Of a stretch of DNA of 64,000 nt, positions 21,960-33,094 are shown one piece after another. The position numbers and the translations under genes were made by a program. This DNA comes from Terfezia claveryi (Eukaryota > Ascomycota > Pezizomycetes > Pezizales > Pezizaceae): contig WHUX01000059.1 in NCBI GenBank assembly GCA_015179025.1, forward strand, positions 62,001 to 126,000. The letters are read 5' to 3'. The notes below the pieces were generated by a model. The model worked only from the letters and a program-made list of their open reading frames with translations. It made no database searches and was not told the origin of the DNA. Each line of letters opens with the position of its first letter. The stretch's first letter is position 1.

Positions 21960-24045
21960 CGATAGGATTACTTGTAGAAGGCGCGAGAAGCGACAATGGC
22001 GAGGGCGAAGTAACTCGGTTTTAGATAGGACGTTGGATAGAGAGAAAAAGAAGCGGAGCAAGAACGAGAGCGACGGACCACTTATACATGAATAAGGTTT
22101 TGCTGACACAGGACTTGAGGGTAACAGTAAGGCCCGAGAAAACCATACCCACGCTAGTAGTGCAATTTGCTCACCCTCAACTCACGCGGGTGTGGTTCTT
22201 ACACCATGATACAGTTTTCTAATCAGACGACATTTGCGGGGTTAAACGATCAATATTTCAAGGCCAGGCTACCCTCCATAGCAAGAAATGACACAACAAG
22301 CTTTGTAGCGGTGAAGGTCGTGAACAGGTTGGATGGGAAGGAGCTCGAAGCATTTATTGATGGCCTGGTGCCGCTAGTGCCTAATTTATTAGGTATATGG
22401 GCAATTCCTGTATAAAGCATGTGGTGGGAAAACTGTTGGAAATGCAAGAGAATACCGACTAACAGGTGAACCGCAGAGAGGCCTTAACCAACGTTTTGAA
22501 AGCGACATTTGACGAGAGTGTTAAGCATGTTGTGGATGCAAGCAACCTCGTTAAGGTATGTTAATGTGCGGAAGTTCTTTATTGAGCCCTTAATATTTTT
22601 GCTTTTTTCGATATCTACAATTGCTGACATACTTTTTACACGACAGGCCATTGCAGATACATCCAACACGGATGGAATTTTCACCGTCAACTTTAAGATG
22701 CTTAAGATATCGGAAAAAGAGCTGCAACATGCATCCGAAGATGCCATCAATAACGTCACAGGCGCAGGTAGTTGCAGTAAGGGGAAGAAAATCCCCTACA
22801 CAAATGCACGGGTCGCTGCTGATACAGTCAATTTTACAATTTACTGGGGGACTGCGGTAGATTTGCCAATGCCAGGTCAGTACTTTTTGTGGGGGTTCCC
22901 GTTGATATGTGGAGGTAATGGAGCCATATGGGGAACTGGGGTTGTGTTATCTGAGACACAGAGCCAAATCTACCTACCTCCCCGCGATATATTGCCGCGA
23001 TATATTGGCCTACCCGGCATGCGCCATTGCAAATCCACCTGCCTACCCAGGGGAAGTTTGAGCTTATTCTTACTTCACGTGCAGCTTACTTGCCCAGACC
23101 CCAGACACGGTTCTCCACCTCGCCACCCACCCCACAGCATCCCACATAATCCCACATAATCCTAGCATCCCTTACTTCGCCACACGCCACAGTTCTCCAC
23201 TAGGGGACCTTCTATCTGGGAACTTTGCTCAGCTGGCTATGAGCCCCCAGTGGGTCACACCTCGTGGACGCATGCTGGACGTAACACAAGGAATGAACAA
23301 TTACCGTGCCGGGATTGTAAAGGAGCTTTTTAGAAGCGAAGGTGACGTCAGGGCATCTCTGTTTGGGAGGATTGTATGGAGGAATTGGGCGATGGACAGT
23401 ACAAGACGCGCAGGGGGGACTGGCTCAGACTGGGCAAGGGTGACGAGGACGCAGTCTCGGAATACCAAGGCTCTGCTGGGATCGTGAGTACTGCGAGAGC
23501 GGCGAATCGTAGTGGAGGAGGTTCAACAAAGTCGGTGATTCAGGTACGTATACGTCTTTGTTTACGTAGCTTCCTTCCTGTCAATTTCCCCGCTCAATTT
23601 CCCCCCCCCCCCGCAATCCGCTTATGTACAAATACGTCGTTGTACTCCTCGCTTTTGCTTCTTTCTAGGCTTCCAGAACTCCGATCTCATCCCAATTTCC
23701 GATCCCACGGTCCCCCCATGTACCACATTGGTATCCCAAGCTTCTGCATATATGTACTGTACCACATTAGTATTCCAAGCCTCTGCACATATGTACCGAC
23801 ATATTTATGCTAGACATCCGTAATTACCAAACTGGCTCTAGAGTTGAGAAATCTGAGACTTACACGTGACTTTAACGATGGGGCTCGCACGCGGAACAGA
23901 GGAAAATGAAGGAGGAGTTCTTGGCAAGGAAAGCGAAGAGGGAGTGGAGAGGGGGGAACAGGGGCGGATTCGGAAGGCGTTACGGCTGATGAAAACAATA
24001 GTACTGGTGGCTCTTCGGCAGGCCAGGAATGGGGATCAAAGCGGC

Positions 24046-25922
24046 TAAGGGACAGTGATTGGGTGGGTCGAGGCGGCCGGGGGGGCTCATGGAGGAGGAG
24101 AAGCAGGAGTGCGAGGTAGGTTCGGGGGGGCAGGAGAGAAAACCTAGAGGAAAGATACCCCGGGTATTTCTGAGATGGGACTATGTATGGTACGTGATAG
24201 TGCTGGGAATTTTTCTACAGCATTCCTTTTTGCTATGTATGTACTACTAACCCTCTTCTGGATAATTTTACTTGTACGATATTTTTGTTGGGGAGTCCTA
24301 CCGGGGGACGAATTTTCCCAAACCCTTTAAATTTTTTTTTGGATGCATCAATCTGGTTTGTGACTTGCTAAGTAAACATCTTTTCTTTCGTCAGCATCAT
24401 TAACGAGCCCCCCCCCCAGAAAAAACAAAGAAAAGTAGTTTTCTTTTTCTAATTGACTCGGACTGTTAAACGACTCTAGCTGCGCAAGCAGAACTTGCTA
24501 ACAATCGATATGCAAGCGGAATTGCTTTTTTTCCACTGCTAGATGGACGGAAATGGGGAATAACTCAGTATCAACTACGTAGTTTATAAGTTGTTTGGCG
24601 GGGTGGGTGGGGCGCGCGCAGCAGCAGGAGCGGACTACACCCACCTCTGAGCTTACTCCAACCTACCATAATAATACCTAGACACACCAGGTTTCACATC
24701 GAAAATACTCTTACTCCATACTGCACCATTGCAAATGCACGAGATCACTGCCCTCCTGTTGGCCAGAACCCACTCGAGGCAAAACTCATGGAAATGAACC
24801 AGGGCCTATTATGAAAAAGCAGCATGGGATTTTTTGTTTCCTTTTCCGCTACGAGGCTTTTTGAGATATCATATTTGTAGGAGGCGGAGAAATAGAAAAG
24901 GTTCCACACCACGATTACCCCATATACCCCAGCTTTATGCATCAGGCCGGGCAGATGAGGAGAGGAAGAGGGAGATAGAGCAGGTACTAGGTATAATAAT
25001 CAAGGTAATTTTTGGTGACGATTTATGATCTTGGTCCATAATAAAATATCTCCGCACACGTAATTTTCGTGTATTGCAATCACGACCAACATGACCACAA
25101 CTATTAGTATTAGAAAAACTTGTATGTGCTCAATCGAGTCCAGTTTGTAACGTGGACATCGAACGGCCCGCTGCTGGGGGATGACCATGGCCGAGTGAAT
25201 ATTAGTATGACGGACACTTGAGTAGTGTATGTGTGTGTATCCCCTCTTCCAGTCACTTAGGAGCTTCTTCCGCATGCTAACCACTCACATTAGACCCTAG
25301 GTTGTGTTGCCAAAAAAATACTGATACGCTTGGAGCGAGGAGAGGCCAGTTATCCACGCATTGCATCAAGTAATTAATCGTGAACAATCAATTGCACTGC
25401 ATTACATGCCACTCCACAAAATTTCCCTTTTTTCAAGACCTAGAGTAATCTGGTTGCGTTGAGTAGTAGGCAGATTGGATATTTGGGAATTTTTTTTTGC
25501 AACCATTTTTCCCTAGGCCCCCGGAGCTTATGCCATTGGCCGGCCTTGGTTCTTCCTTCCGAAGTGTGAAAAGCCCGCCGGTAACATCGTGCTCCGGATA
25601 AGCGAACCTGTCATGTCGGGTCCAACAATATGACGTTTTAGCAAGAGGAAAAAAAAATTCACCGCAACGTTCGAATTGTATTGTACCTGGGCCAAGGGCC
25701 GAAGTAAGTACCTAGCCTCTACTTACAAAGCCTTAGCCCGTGGCAAACGGCGGGTTGTTTCGTTTGCTTGTCTATTTCCAAAAATAGAGACGAAGTAGCC
25801 ACCGAGCGATATTTGCTCGCAAGCCCCACAGGACATCGACTCCGAACCAGCGATTAATATCCGATTTTGTATTTGTGTACCTTTCGGCCTATTCATCGAA
25901 CCATCGCCGAATCCAGAAATCC
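24046..25922. other. Intergenic between the NOP9 relic and the decarboxylase gene
   Basis: Mixed sequence with several homopolymers (T8 at about 24334, C8 at about 24409, A8 at about 25651) and no recognisable protein fragment. A degenerate TAATCTGGTTGC word at about 25446 resembles the dispersed motif. The last 200 bp presumably carry the decarboxylase promoter; no clear TATA box. Confidence 0.5.
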
Positions 25923-28287
25923 ATGACGATCGCAACTCAAGCAGGTAGTACCGCTGGTGATAGTGCGGGAGTTGTTGCGCAAGAGGTCGAACAGGTATGT
26001 ACAAAACATACTTGTATATCACCAGCACCGTCCCCCACCTGCGTCACGATGCCGCTGCAGATCACAGCGTACATTACTTGTGTATCCTGGTGGGTTGAGC
26101 AGGCGCAGGGCAATCAGTGCAGGGACAAAGACCTTCTCATCCTCTTAAGCTACCTATCACATGCCTAAGATTCACGCATCCTTTGCTTATCCCCTTGCTA
26201 ACATTGATGGGTCGCAGCTCCTCCAAGCCGTCACTTCACAGCTCATACCGTTCATCCGCTCTTCGACCCCCGCCAGAGCTGGCGGTGCGAATCACCTTGT
26301 CGACCCAGTGGCTTTAGATCCACAAGCTCTGTCAACGCTTCTGCAGGAGGATGCGACTATGCCGGATGAAGGTCGAGGTCAGGATGGGCTTCTAAAGATG
26401 CTGGAGAAAATACTCAAGTACTCAGTCAATACTTGGAGCGAGGGCTTCATGGATAAGCTGTACGCGAGCACGAATGCAGTGAGTAATCATCCTGCGGAAA
26501 GCATCCAATTGGAGAAGGAGGATGACTCGGAAGTGGAGCGGCGGTCGGGTGGAACCGTGTGTTCGAGTGCTGATGACGGGTGATTGATATGCAGCCTGGG
26601 GTGGCCGCAGAGCTGATTCTGTCGGTATTGAACACAAATGTAGGGCACAATTTGGTTATGCGCCCTTTCCAAAATGTTTACTCAACGATGGAGAGCATCT
26701 GGAGGTATAGGTGCATGTTTATCAAGGTAATTCATAACTGCCGCACCTACATGGATAATGTCAGTTACTTAAGCATAACCCACCAAAGTGTCCCCGGTCT
26801 TGACGATTATCGAAAAGGCTGTTGCTCGGCAATTTGCGCACCTTTTTGGCTTTGACGACGTCCATTCGGGTGGTATTACTCTGCCTGGAGGCAGCTATTC
26901 CAACAGCACATCCATGATAATTGCTAGAAACACACTCTACCCCGACACCAAAACCAAGGGAAACGGAGTTCATAGATTTGTAGCGTTTACTAGTGCCCAT
27001 GGTTAGAAGCTCTCTTCATGCCATATTATGGGAGGTCCACGCCACTGACAAATTCCCAGGCCACTACTCTGTGGAAAAGGCAGCCATCATGTGTGGGCTT
27101 GGGAGCGACAGTGTGTGGCAGATTGACGTTGATAAGGAAGGACGAATGTTAATACCTGGTAGGACTAGCCTCTTACCATGGTCAGACTATGCAGGGTGAT
27201 CTTTGCAGGGATATTGCAACTGACACAATCTAGAATTCGAGGAAGCCATTTTAAGAGCGAAGCGTGAAGGATATACCCCATTCTATGTAAATGCAGGAGC
27301 TGGAACAACCGTCCTGGGATCCTACGACCCCTTTGTCCAGATAGGGCAATTGTGCCGAGAGCATGGCCTGTGGTTCCATGTGGACGGTTCATGGGGTGGT
27401 GCTGTTGCCTTCTCAGGGAAACTGAAGTACAAACTGATAGGAGCAGAAATGGCAGACAGCTTAACAGTCAACCCGCATAAGATGCTGAATGTGCCGGTAA
27501 CCTGTAGCTTTTTGTTGACAAGGGACACAAGGGTCTTCCATAAGGCCAATACACTCAGAGCAGGATAGTGAGTGATATGGCGTACGTGTGGCTCTGGTCT
27601 CTTGAACTGACTGAGGGTGTGATGCAGCCTGTTCCATTCTGAAGTTCTGAATGATGAAGTATATGATATGGCAGATCTGACTTTAGGGTGCGGCCGTAAA
27701 GGCGATAGCTTGAAACTTGCTCTCGGGTGGATATATTATGGGAAGGAAGGCTATGAAAGTAATTCAGAACCTTCTGCTCTCCCAATTGGGAAACCAGCGA
27801 TTTGACTGATGCCTCTCCAGACAAGATCAACCACGCATTTGATGTGGCCGCATATTTCGCACAAGTACTCTCGCGGAGCAGGAACTTTTATCTCGTCTCT
27901 TCGAATCCACCCCCATGCCTGCAAGTGTATGAAGACCCTTGGGTCCCATACCGAGACTAGCCAATGCAATTGCTAAATATTATAAATATCTTAGGTGCTT
28001 TTTCTATACACCAGATGGTTCTCTTTCAAATGATGCAAGCGTGTAAGTCAACCTTAAAAATTCCGAATGCGGGGAGAAACCAGATGCTGATCCCTAAACT
28101 ACCAAGAAACACCGTAAGGACGCGAACCATTGCGCAACATCTCATTCATGACGGATTCATGGTGGATTATGCACCTGATGTATCAAGGGGTGATTTCTTC
28201 CGTGCTGTGATCAACAGCCAGACAAGCAGAGACACAATTGATAGGCTGGTTGAGGCGGTACAGCGACATGGTAAGAGCGGGCGTTAG
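25923..28287 (+). CDS. Group II PLP-dependent decarboxylase (glutamate/cysteine-sulfinate type)
   Basis: Eleven exons: 25923-25994, 26218-26478, 26595-26639, 26711-26726, 26789-27001, 27060-27158, 27234-27567, 27628-27758, 27821-27926, 27995-28042 and 28107-28287 (501 aa, all phases consistent). The sequence follows the group II decarboxylase fold: PGVAAELILSVLNTN, then VHVYQ, VSPVLTIIEKAVARQFAHLF, GGSYSNSTSMIIARN, GHYSVEKAA, HVDGSWGGAVAFSG and SLTVNPHKMLNVPVTCSFLL. Lys318 in NPHK would hold PLP, and Asp286 would contact the pyridine nitrogen. Motifs resemble animal GAD/CSAD and fungal homologues more than bacterial GadB. The likely substrate is an acidic amino acid (glutamate, aspartate or cysteine sulfinate); the sequence alone does not decide. 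A 16-bp exon restores the otherwise missing HVYQ. The gene is intact although it follows two pseudogenes. Confidence 0.9.
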
Positions 28288-30155
28288 TCCCACACGGTAA
28301 TCAGTTGTATGTCGGTCGCCCAATTGGACGTTCCATGGAGTGTAGTTTAAGATCTTCCTATAGAAGCCTTAGTCTCGACTCTGCAACTATTGGGATTGGT
28401 TGGCCTGTAGCGAAGGCGGGAAGTGGGGTACTGCTCCGACGTTACCTTCCCAGTGCCTTGTCGCCGCCCTATGAGTGTGGTGTTCGTTAATTGTAAACGG
28501 TTCTCCCGGTGTGCCAGGGTCCCAACGCCCACTAATGATCAGCCGAGCGAGCCCCACTAAACTTCCGACACCTTTTTTTTTATTTTAAATAGGCTATACC
28601 CGCAATCATGACGGGTATTTCCGACACCTAATTTAATGGTCTCGTTTCTGGCCTCGTTCTAGCCTCGTTCTTGCCTCGTTCTAGCCTCGTTCTTTTCAAG
28701 CCACCTGCAGCCAACTTGTTTGCAAGCCAAGTAAGTTGACCACAGAGGGCAAGCCAAAAAGTATTTACGGGGCTTTTAATCTCTGAGAAAACAGTGCTAT
28801 GCTGGAAACGGATAAGTGTGGTTGAGATTGGCTGAACAGAGTGGGGGGACCAGGGATTCTGCACTGTAGCGGGGAAAGGCTGCCTGGTAAGCTATGCGAC
28901 AAGTTTGTGTGTGTTTCAGCATGCATCTTCACAGTGCTTGCTCGACTGGGCATCCTTTTCCTTCGAGGAATAAGACCCTCCACGTATATAGATTTGCCAG
29001 CACCCAATTTTAAGCGTCTCTTGTGTCTCTGCACATGCTCATTTGGTCGTTTGGCAAGATCTGATGCCTACTTGTTACTTTGGTACATGCTGCCTAAGTA
29101 AGCTTCAGCATTAGCTAGGCGTTCGATACCAGCCAGAGCAGATCATAATGCCAGTACTTTAGGATACGTACCAGTGGTTGCTTTCGCCGTCGTAGGGAGC
29201 CCACGTCGAAACGGCCTGTGTAAACGCCTATTAGCCATAGCTCCAAGTCTCTGTCCGGGTAATACGCCAGTTATAGGGCTCCTGAAATAAGGCGGGGGAG
29301 TCGTGTTCAGAGGAGAGAAGGCATGTTGCGAGGTTGTCGACGTCAGGAAGATGGGGATGATGGAATATGGCCGGAGGTTCACCGTGGAGCCCGTGGACCA
29401 GAGTATGTCTGGCTTGTTTCTTTCAGCTACGTTAGCAGGACATCTAAAGGAAATAGTCTCAGCGAGTGGATGTATATAGAGGTGGCAGGCCTAGCACAGT
29501 AAAGTAGGTGCCCGCACTGATGGACTTCATACTATGACGGCGCACATAAAGGACTCATTTGGTATGCTGTTGACTTGCACTCTCTCAGTCACCGACTTGC
29601 TCGCAACATAACCATCATCACCCCCTCCTCCTCCAAATCCGCCTACTGTTGGTTAGCCCATTGTGTCCCAGCACACCTTGATACACCAAGCCCGCTATTC
29701 GCTCCGCTTCATTTGAACAGCAAGAGAGAGACGTGATAATAAATTTTGCTCGCCTTCCAGCCAGCCGAGATAATTGTTAACGCTGCATTGCAAAGCACTA
29801 CGACAGCAACCCCCCCCCCACCCACCCACCCCCATCCCCCCTCCCCCTGCCTCCCCCCTCGCGAAAATACCTCGGGTTCAGTGTCATAATAAAGTATCTC
29901 TGTGCATACGTTTCCTCCCTCGCTGGAAATATTTTTGGGCATCCCAGATATACGGAATCTGCCCCTCATCAACTCTTAACCTTCCGTCATCACTTCTCCC
30001 ATCGTCACCTTTCATCGTAACAGCGAAAACTGAATTTTGTCGCTCTTCAGGCCCACGCCTGTAAAACCCACCCATCAGCTTCAGCCACGGCCGCTACGCT
30101 GACTGAGTACCCACTCCCTCTGTACACGGACGGCCCACCTAGGGAGCGAGTGTAC
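28288..30155. other. Intergenic, upstream of WC-1
   Basis: Contains two copies of 'ttccgacacct' (28562-28572 and 28618-28628) flanking a short stretch with an acccg...cgggt inverted repeat, and a minisatellite at about 28638-28693. A C-rich block lies at about 29807-29862. No gene recognised. The part nearest 30155 is the WC-1 leader; the WC-1 frame is open back to a stop at 30018-30020, so a non-ATG extension or an upstream exon cannot be excluded. Confidence 0.5.
28638..28693. repeat. Short minisatellite, 12-bp unit
   Basis: About five head-to-tail copies of a unit of the form gcctcgttcta or gcctcgttctt. No frame of interest runs through it. Confidence 0.6.
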
Positions 30156-33094
30156 ATGGAAATGGACACTAACGAGCTGGAGGAGTACCTCAGCAGTCAG
30201 GATGCTGCTGCTGCTGTCGCTTTCGGCACTTCAAGTCTTCAGCAAAGGCAGCTCATGAATGGAGATTTAGAGGCAATGGTTGCGGAGAATGCTAGGGAGC
30301 TACGCCGGCAATCGATCGCTTCAGCATATGGAAACGCAGTTGGTCCTGATTATCTGGATATGGGCTCCGCTGGCGATCCTTCTGCGTACAACTCGATGGT
30401 TTCGCCAACATCCATTGTCTCAGCTGATACCTTCACGATGTCGCCTTCTGTATCTCAGATGACAGCAGAAATAAGCTCGGCACTAATGGAGGCTGGCAAC
30501 GCCGCTGGTGACGCTGTGACGCAGCCCATGAACATGTTCAGTACAATGCACTCAGTCTCAAACGCCTCCATGTTGATGAATTCTTCAACATCGATGGCAA
30601 TGTCTCCAATTGTCCAAACCTCAATGCAACAAGCGTTGCAAAATCAAGCAGCAGCTTTCATGCAGGGTCGGTTTAGTCTTTTCCCTTACACAAAAGACAG
30701 TGGGATTGCTGATTGCCAGGTAGGCATGATATCCGAGTATGACACCCAGGGAATGGATACAGTGTCGAAGCCACCTCCACACTCCCAGCCTCGCTTCGTT
30801 GAGGGTATGTACTCTTCAAGTGGCTTCGACATGCTTGAGATCCTTGTGAGTACATCCGAATGCTATTTTCGAATATATTAGGCTGATTGTGCATATCATG
30901 TAATGTAGTATAGGGTTGCCTCACGGCCCAATCGTCAGATAGATATAGGAGCTGTCGACATGTCGTGTTCATTTATTGTGACTGACGCCCGCAAGTACGA
31001 CAACCCTATTGTTTACTGCAGTGCTACCTTTGAGAGGTTGACAGGCTACTCGAAGCATGAGATTTTGGGTCGGAATTGTCGGTTCTTGCAGGCCCCAGAC
31101 GGTGATGTTGGAGCCGGGGTAAAACGTAAGTATGTGGATGATGATACAGTATCATACCTGAAGCAACAGATCGACGCAAAGAAGGAAGCTCAGGCGTCCT
31201 TGATTAATTATCGCAAGGGCGGGCAACCTTTTATGAATTTGTTGACAACAATTCCAATCACCTGGGACTCAGATGAAGTGGTATATTTTGTTGGATTTCA
31301 GGTCGACTTGGTTGAGCAGCCGGGCTCGGTGATTAATCGGAATCAAGGTAATTCAAATAAACTTTCTTGCTAGTCTGGTTGCAACTTTCTTGTCATTTTT
31401 ACTTTTCTAATATATAATCAGATGGGTCTTTCGCTATCAATTATCAATACTCTCAGCTTCCGAAGTATATTCCAGTGCCACCTCAGGAACGCCGAGGATC
31501 CGTTACTGTACCTCGAGACGATGTATCACATGTTTTGAGTTTAATAGAGAAGGGGGAAAGCGAACTGTCAAAGAGAATCTGGGATAAGGTGCTGCTAGAG
31601 AATACTGATGATGTCGTTCATGTCCTTTCTCTTAAGGGTTTATTCCTTTACTGCTCTCCTGCCATTCGAAAAGTACTTGAGTACGAGCCTCAGGAACTTG
31701 TGGGAACTGCGTTGTCCTCTGTCTGTCACCCCAGCGACATTGTCCCAGTAACAAGAGATCTTAAGGAGTACTCGGGATCTTCGATTAACGTTGTTTTCCG
31801 GATTCGAAGAAAGTACAGTGGCTATGTGTGGTTCGAAAGTCATGGGCGCCTCCACACCGAGCAAGGAAAGGGACGAAAGTCCATTATTCTAGTTGGGCGA
31901 GAGCGTCCAGTCTACATGCTTTCTTGGAGACAGCTAGAATTCTCCAATGGCATTCAGGATAACGAAGTGTGGACGAAGCTGTCAACGAGTGGAATGTTCT
32001 TGTTCGTTTCATCAAATATTAAGGCTCTTTTGGATCATAATGGAGAAGAGTTGATTGGTACAAGCTTACAGGCCCTCATGCGGACAGAGTCCCGACAAGA
32101 TGTTGGCAAAGCATTGGAGAATGCCCGGGTTGGCAAGAGGTGTATAGTGAGACATGAATTACAAAACAAGCGAGGCCAATTCATGCAATGTTCCACGCAT
32201 CTGTTTCCTGGGGATGGCCATGCAAATGGGAAGCCTACTTTCCTCGTTGGCCAAACCAGGCTTCTCAAACACACGCGCGGCACGTCAACTTCACCAAGAG
32301 TCCAAATTGCTCCGGATATACTGCCACCGTCAAAGGGCCCAACGAATGGATCCTCTAGCGCACAAACTTTGCATACGCCAAATGGATCAGCAGATGAGAG
32401 TGCAGCGGCAACGACAAACCCTATCGCAGATCTCGAAGATAATGTGTTTGATGAACTTAAGCCGACTAGAAGCACCAGCTGGCAGTATGAATTACGGCAG
32501 ATGCAAAGAGAGAATAAGAAATTGGTGGAAGAACTGGCAGCATTACTTGCGGCAAAGAAGAAAAGGAAGCGGAGGCGGGGCGTTGATCAACTCGAGAAAG
32601 ATTGTGCCAATTGCCACACCCGAGTCACCCCTGAATGGAGAAGAGGTCCTTCTGGGAAGAGGGATCTCTGTAATAGCTGTGGTTTGCGCTACGCTAAGCT
32701 AGTAAGTGGCCACTTATCTCAATAGCGTATATTGATTCTAATTAGCTCATAGGTGGGACGAGTGTCTCCCCGTACAACCACTAACGCCAGTACCTCACAA
32801 GGTGGTGAATCCTCCCCAGGCTCCCTGTCTTCGCCACCAACAAATGGCCACACTACTCTGACCTCCGTCGCTGAGGATTCTCCAAGCATCATGACGACCC
32901 CGATGTCTATGGAACAGTCGATTCCCGTGATGCCAACCTCAGTATCTCCTAATGACCAACCTCCTCCGCGGAAAAAGTCCATATCAGCAGAGACTGTGCC
33001 AATGACTAAACACAATGGCAGTCCAGTTTTTGTTAGAGCGCCGCCACCACTTGCCAACGGTGACGGTCCAAACATGGATCTTAGTGGAGGATAA
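30156..33094 (+). CDS. wc-1: White Collar-1 blue-light photoreceptor and GATA factor
   Basis: Four exons: 30156-30845, 30909-31347, 31422-32701 and 32753-33094 (916 aa, phases consistent). After a low-complexity Met/Ser/Ala-rich N-terminus comes a LOV domain (about 245-370) with GRNCRFLQ; Cys287 is the photoactive residue that would form the flavin adduct. Two further PAS domains follow (about 425-535, VVHVLSLKGLFLYCSPA; and about 550-650, MFLFVSSNIKALL). A basic KKKRKRRRG nuclear-localisation stretch leads to a GATA zinc finger at 771-796 (CxxC-X18-CxxC, CANCHTRVTPEWRRGPS). WC-1 pairs with WC-2 to switch on light-induced and clock genes. It is shorter than the Neurospora protein and lacks its polyQ tracts. 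The start is the first ATG in a frame open to 30021. Confidence 0.95.

Larger units (their letters stand above)
20700..24045 (+). pseudogene. NOP9: Decayed NOP9 (pumilio-repeat nucleolar protein) gene
   Basis: Nop9 is a pumilio-like RNA-binding protein needed for 18S rRNA processing. Recognisable blocks occur in the correct order in shifting frames: MHKEKRKRGRRAEEARR then TAG at 20751-20753; LPFFGLLDEQEQECFR (about 20920-20970); LVTPKQLKGLFQKCNGNF and LVQHRFASHFCELF (about 21008-21113); ASMESLFLFTLN (about 21187-21225); SLIQSRNKEHK (about 21399-21430); FLQNLLYGSVGSHMLEAV (about 21718-21771); ARLPSIARNDTTSFVAVKVV (about 22260-22325); KMLKISEKELQHASEDAI (about 22695-22750); GDVRASLFGRIVWRNW (about 23340-23390); YKTRRGDWLRLGKGDE; and LARKAKREWRGGNRGGFG (from about 23925). 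Several introns look preserved. About 40 codons are missing after ECFR, and stops and frameshifts are numerous, so this is not homopolymer noise. A functional copy should exist elsewhere because the gene is essential in yeast. Confidence 0.75.

Noticed and set aside
22980..23010. Direct repeat of cgcgatatattg as a possible target-site duplication
   Set aside because: Adjacent copies with only a few bases between; a simple local duplication in decayed sequence.
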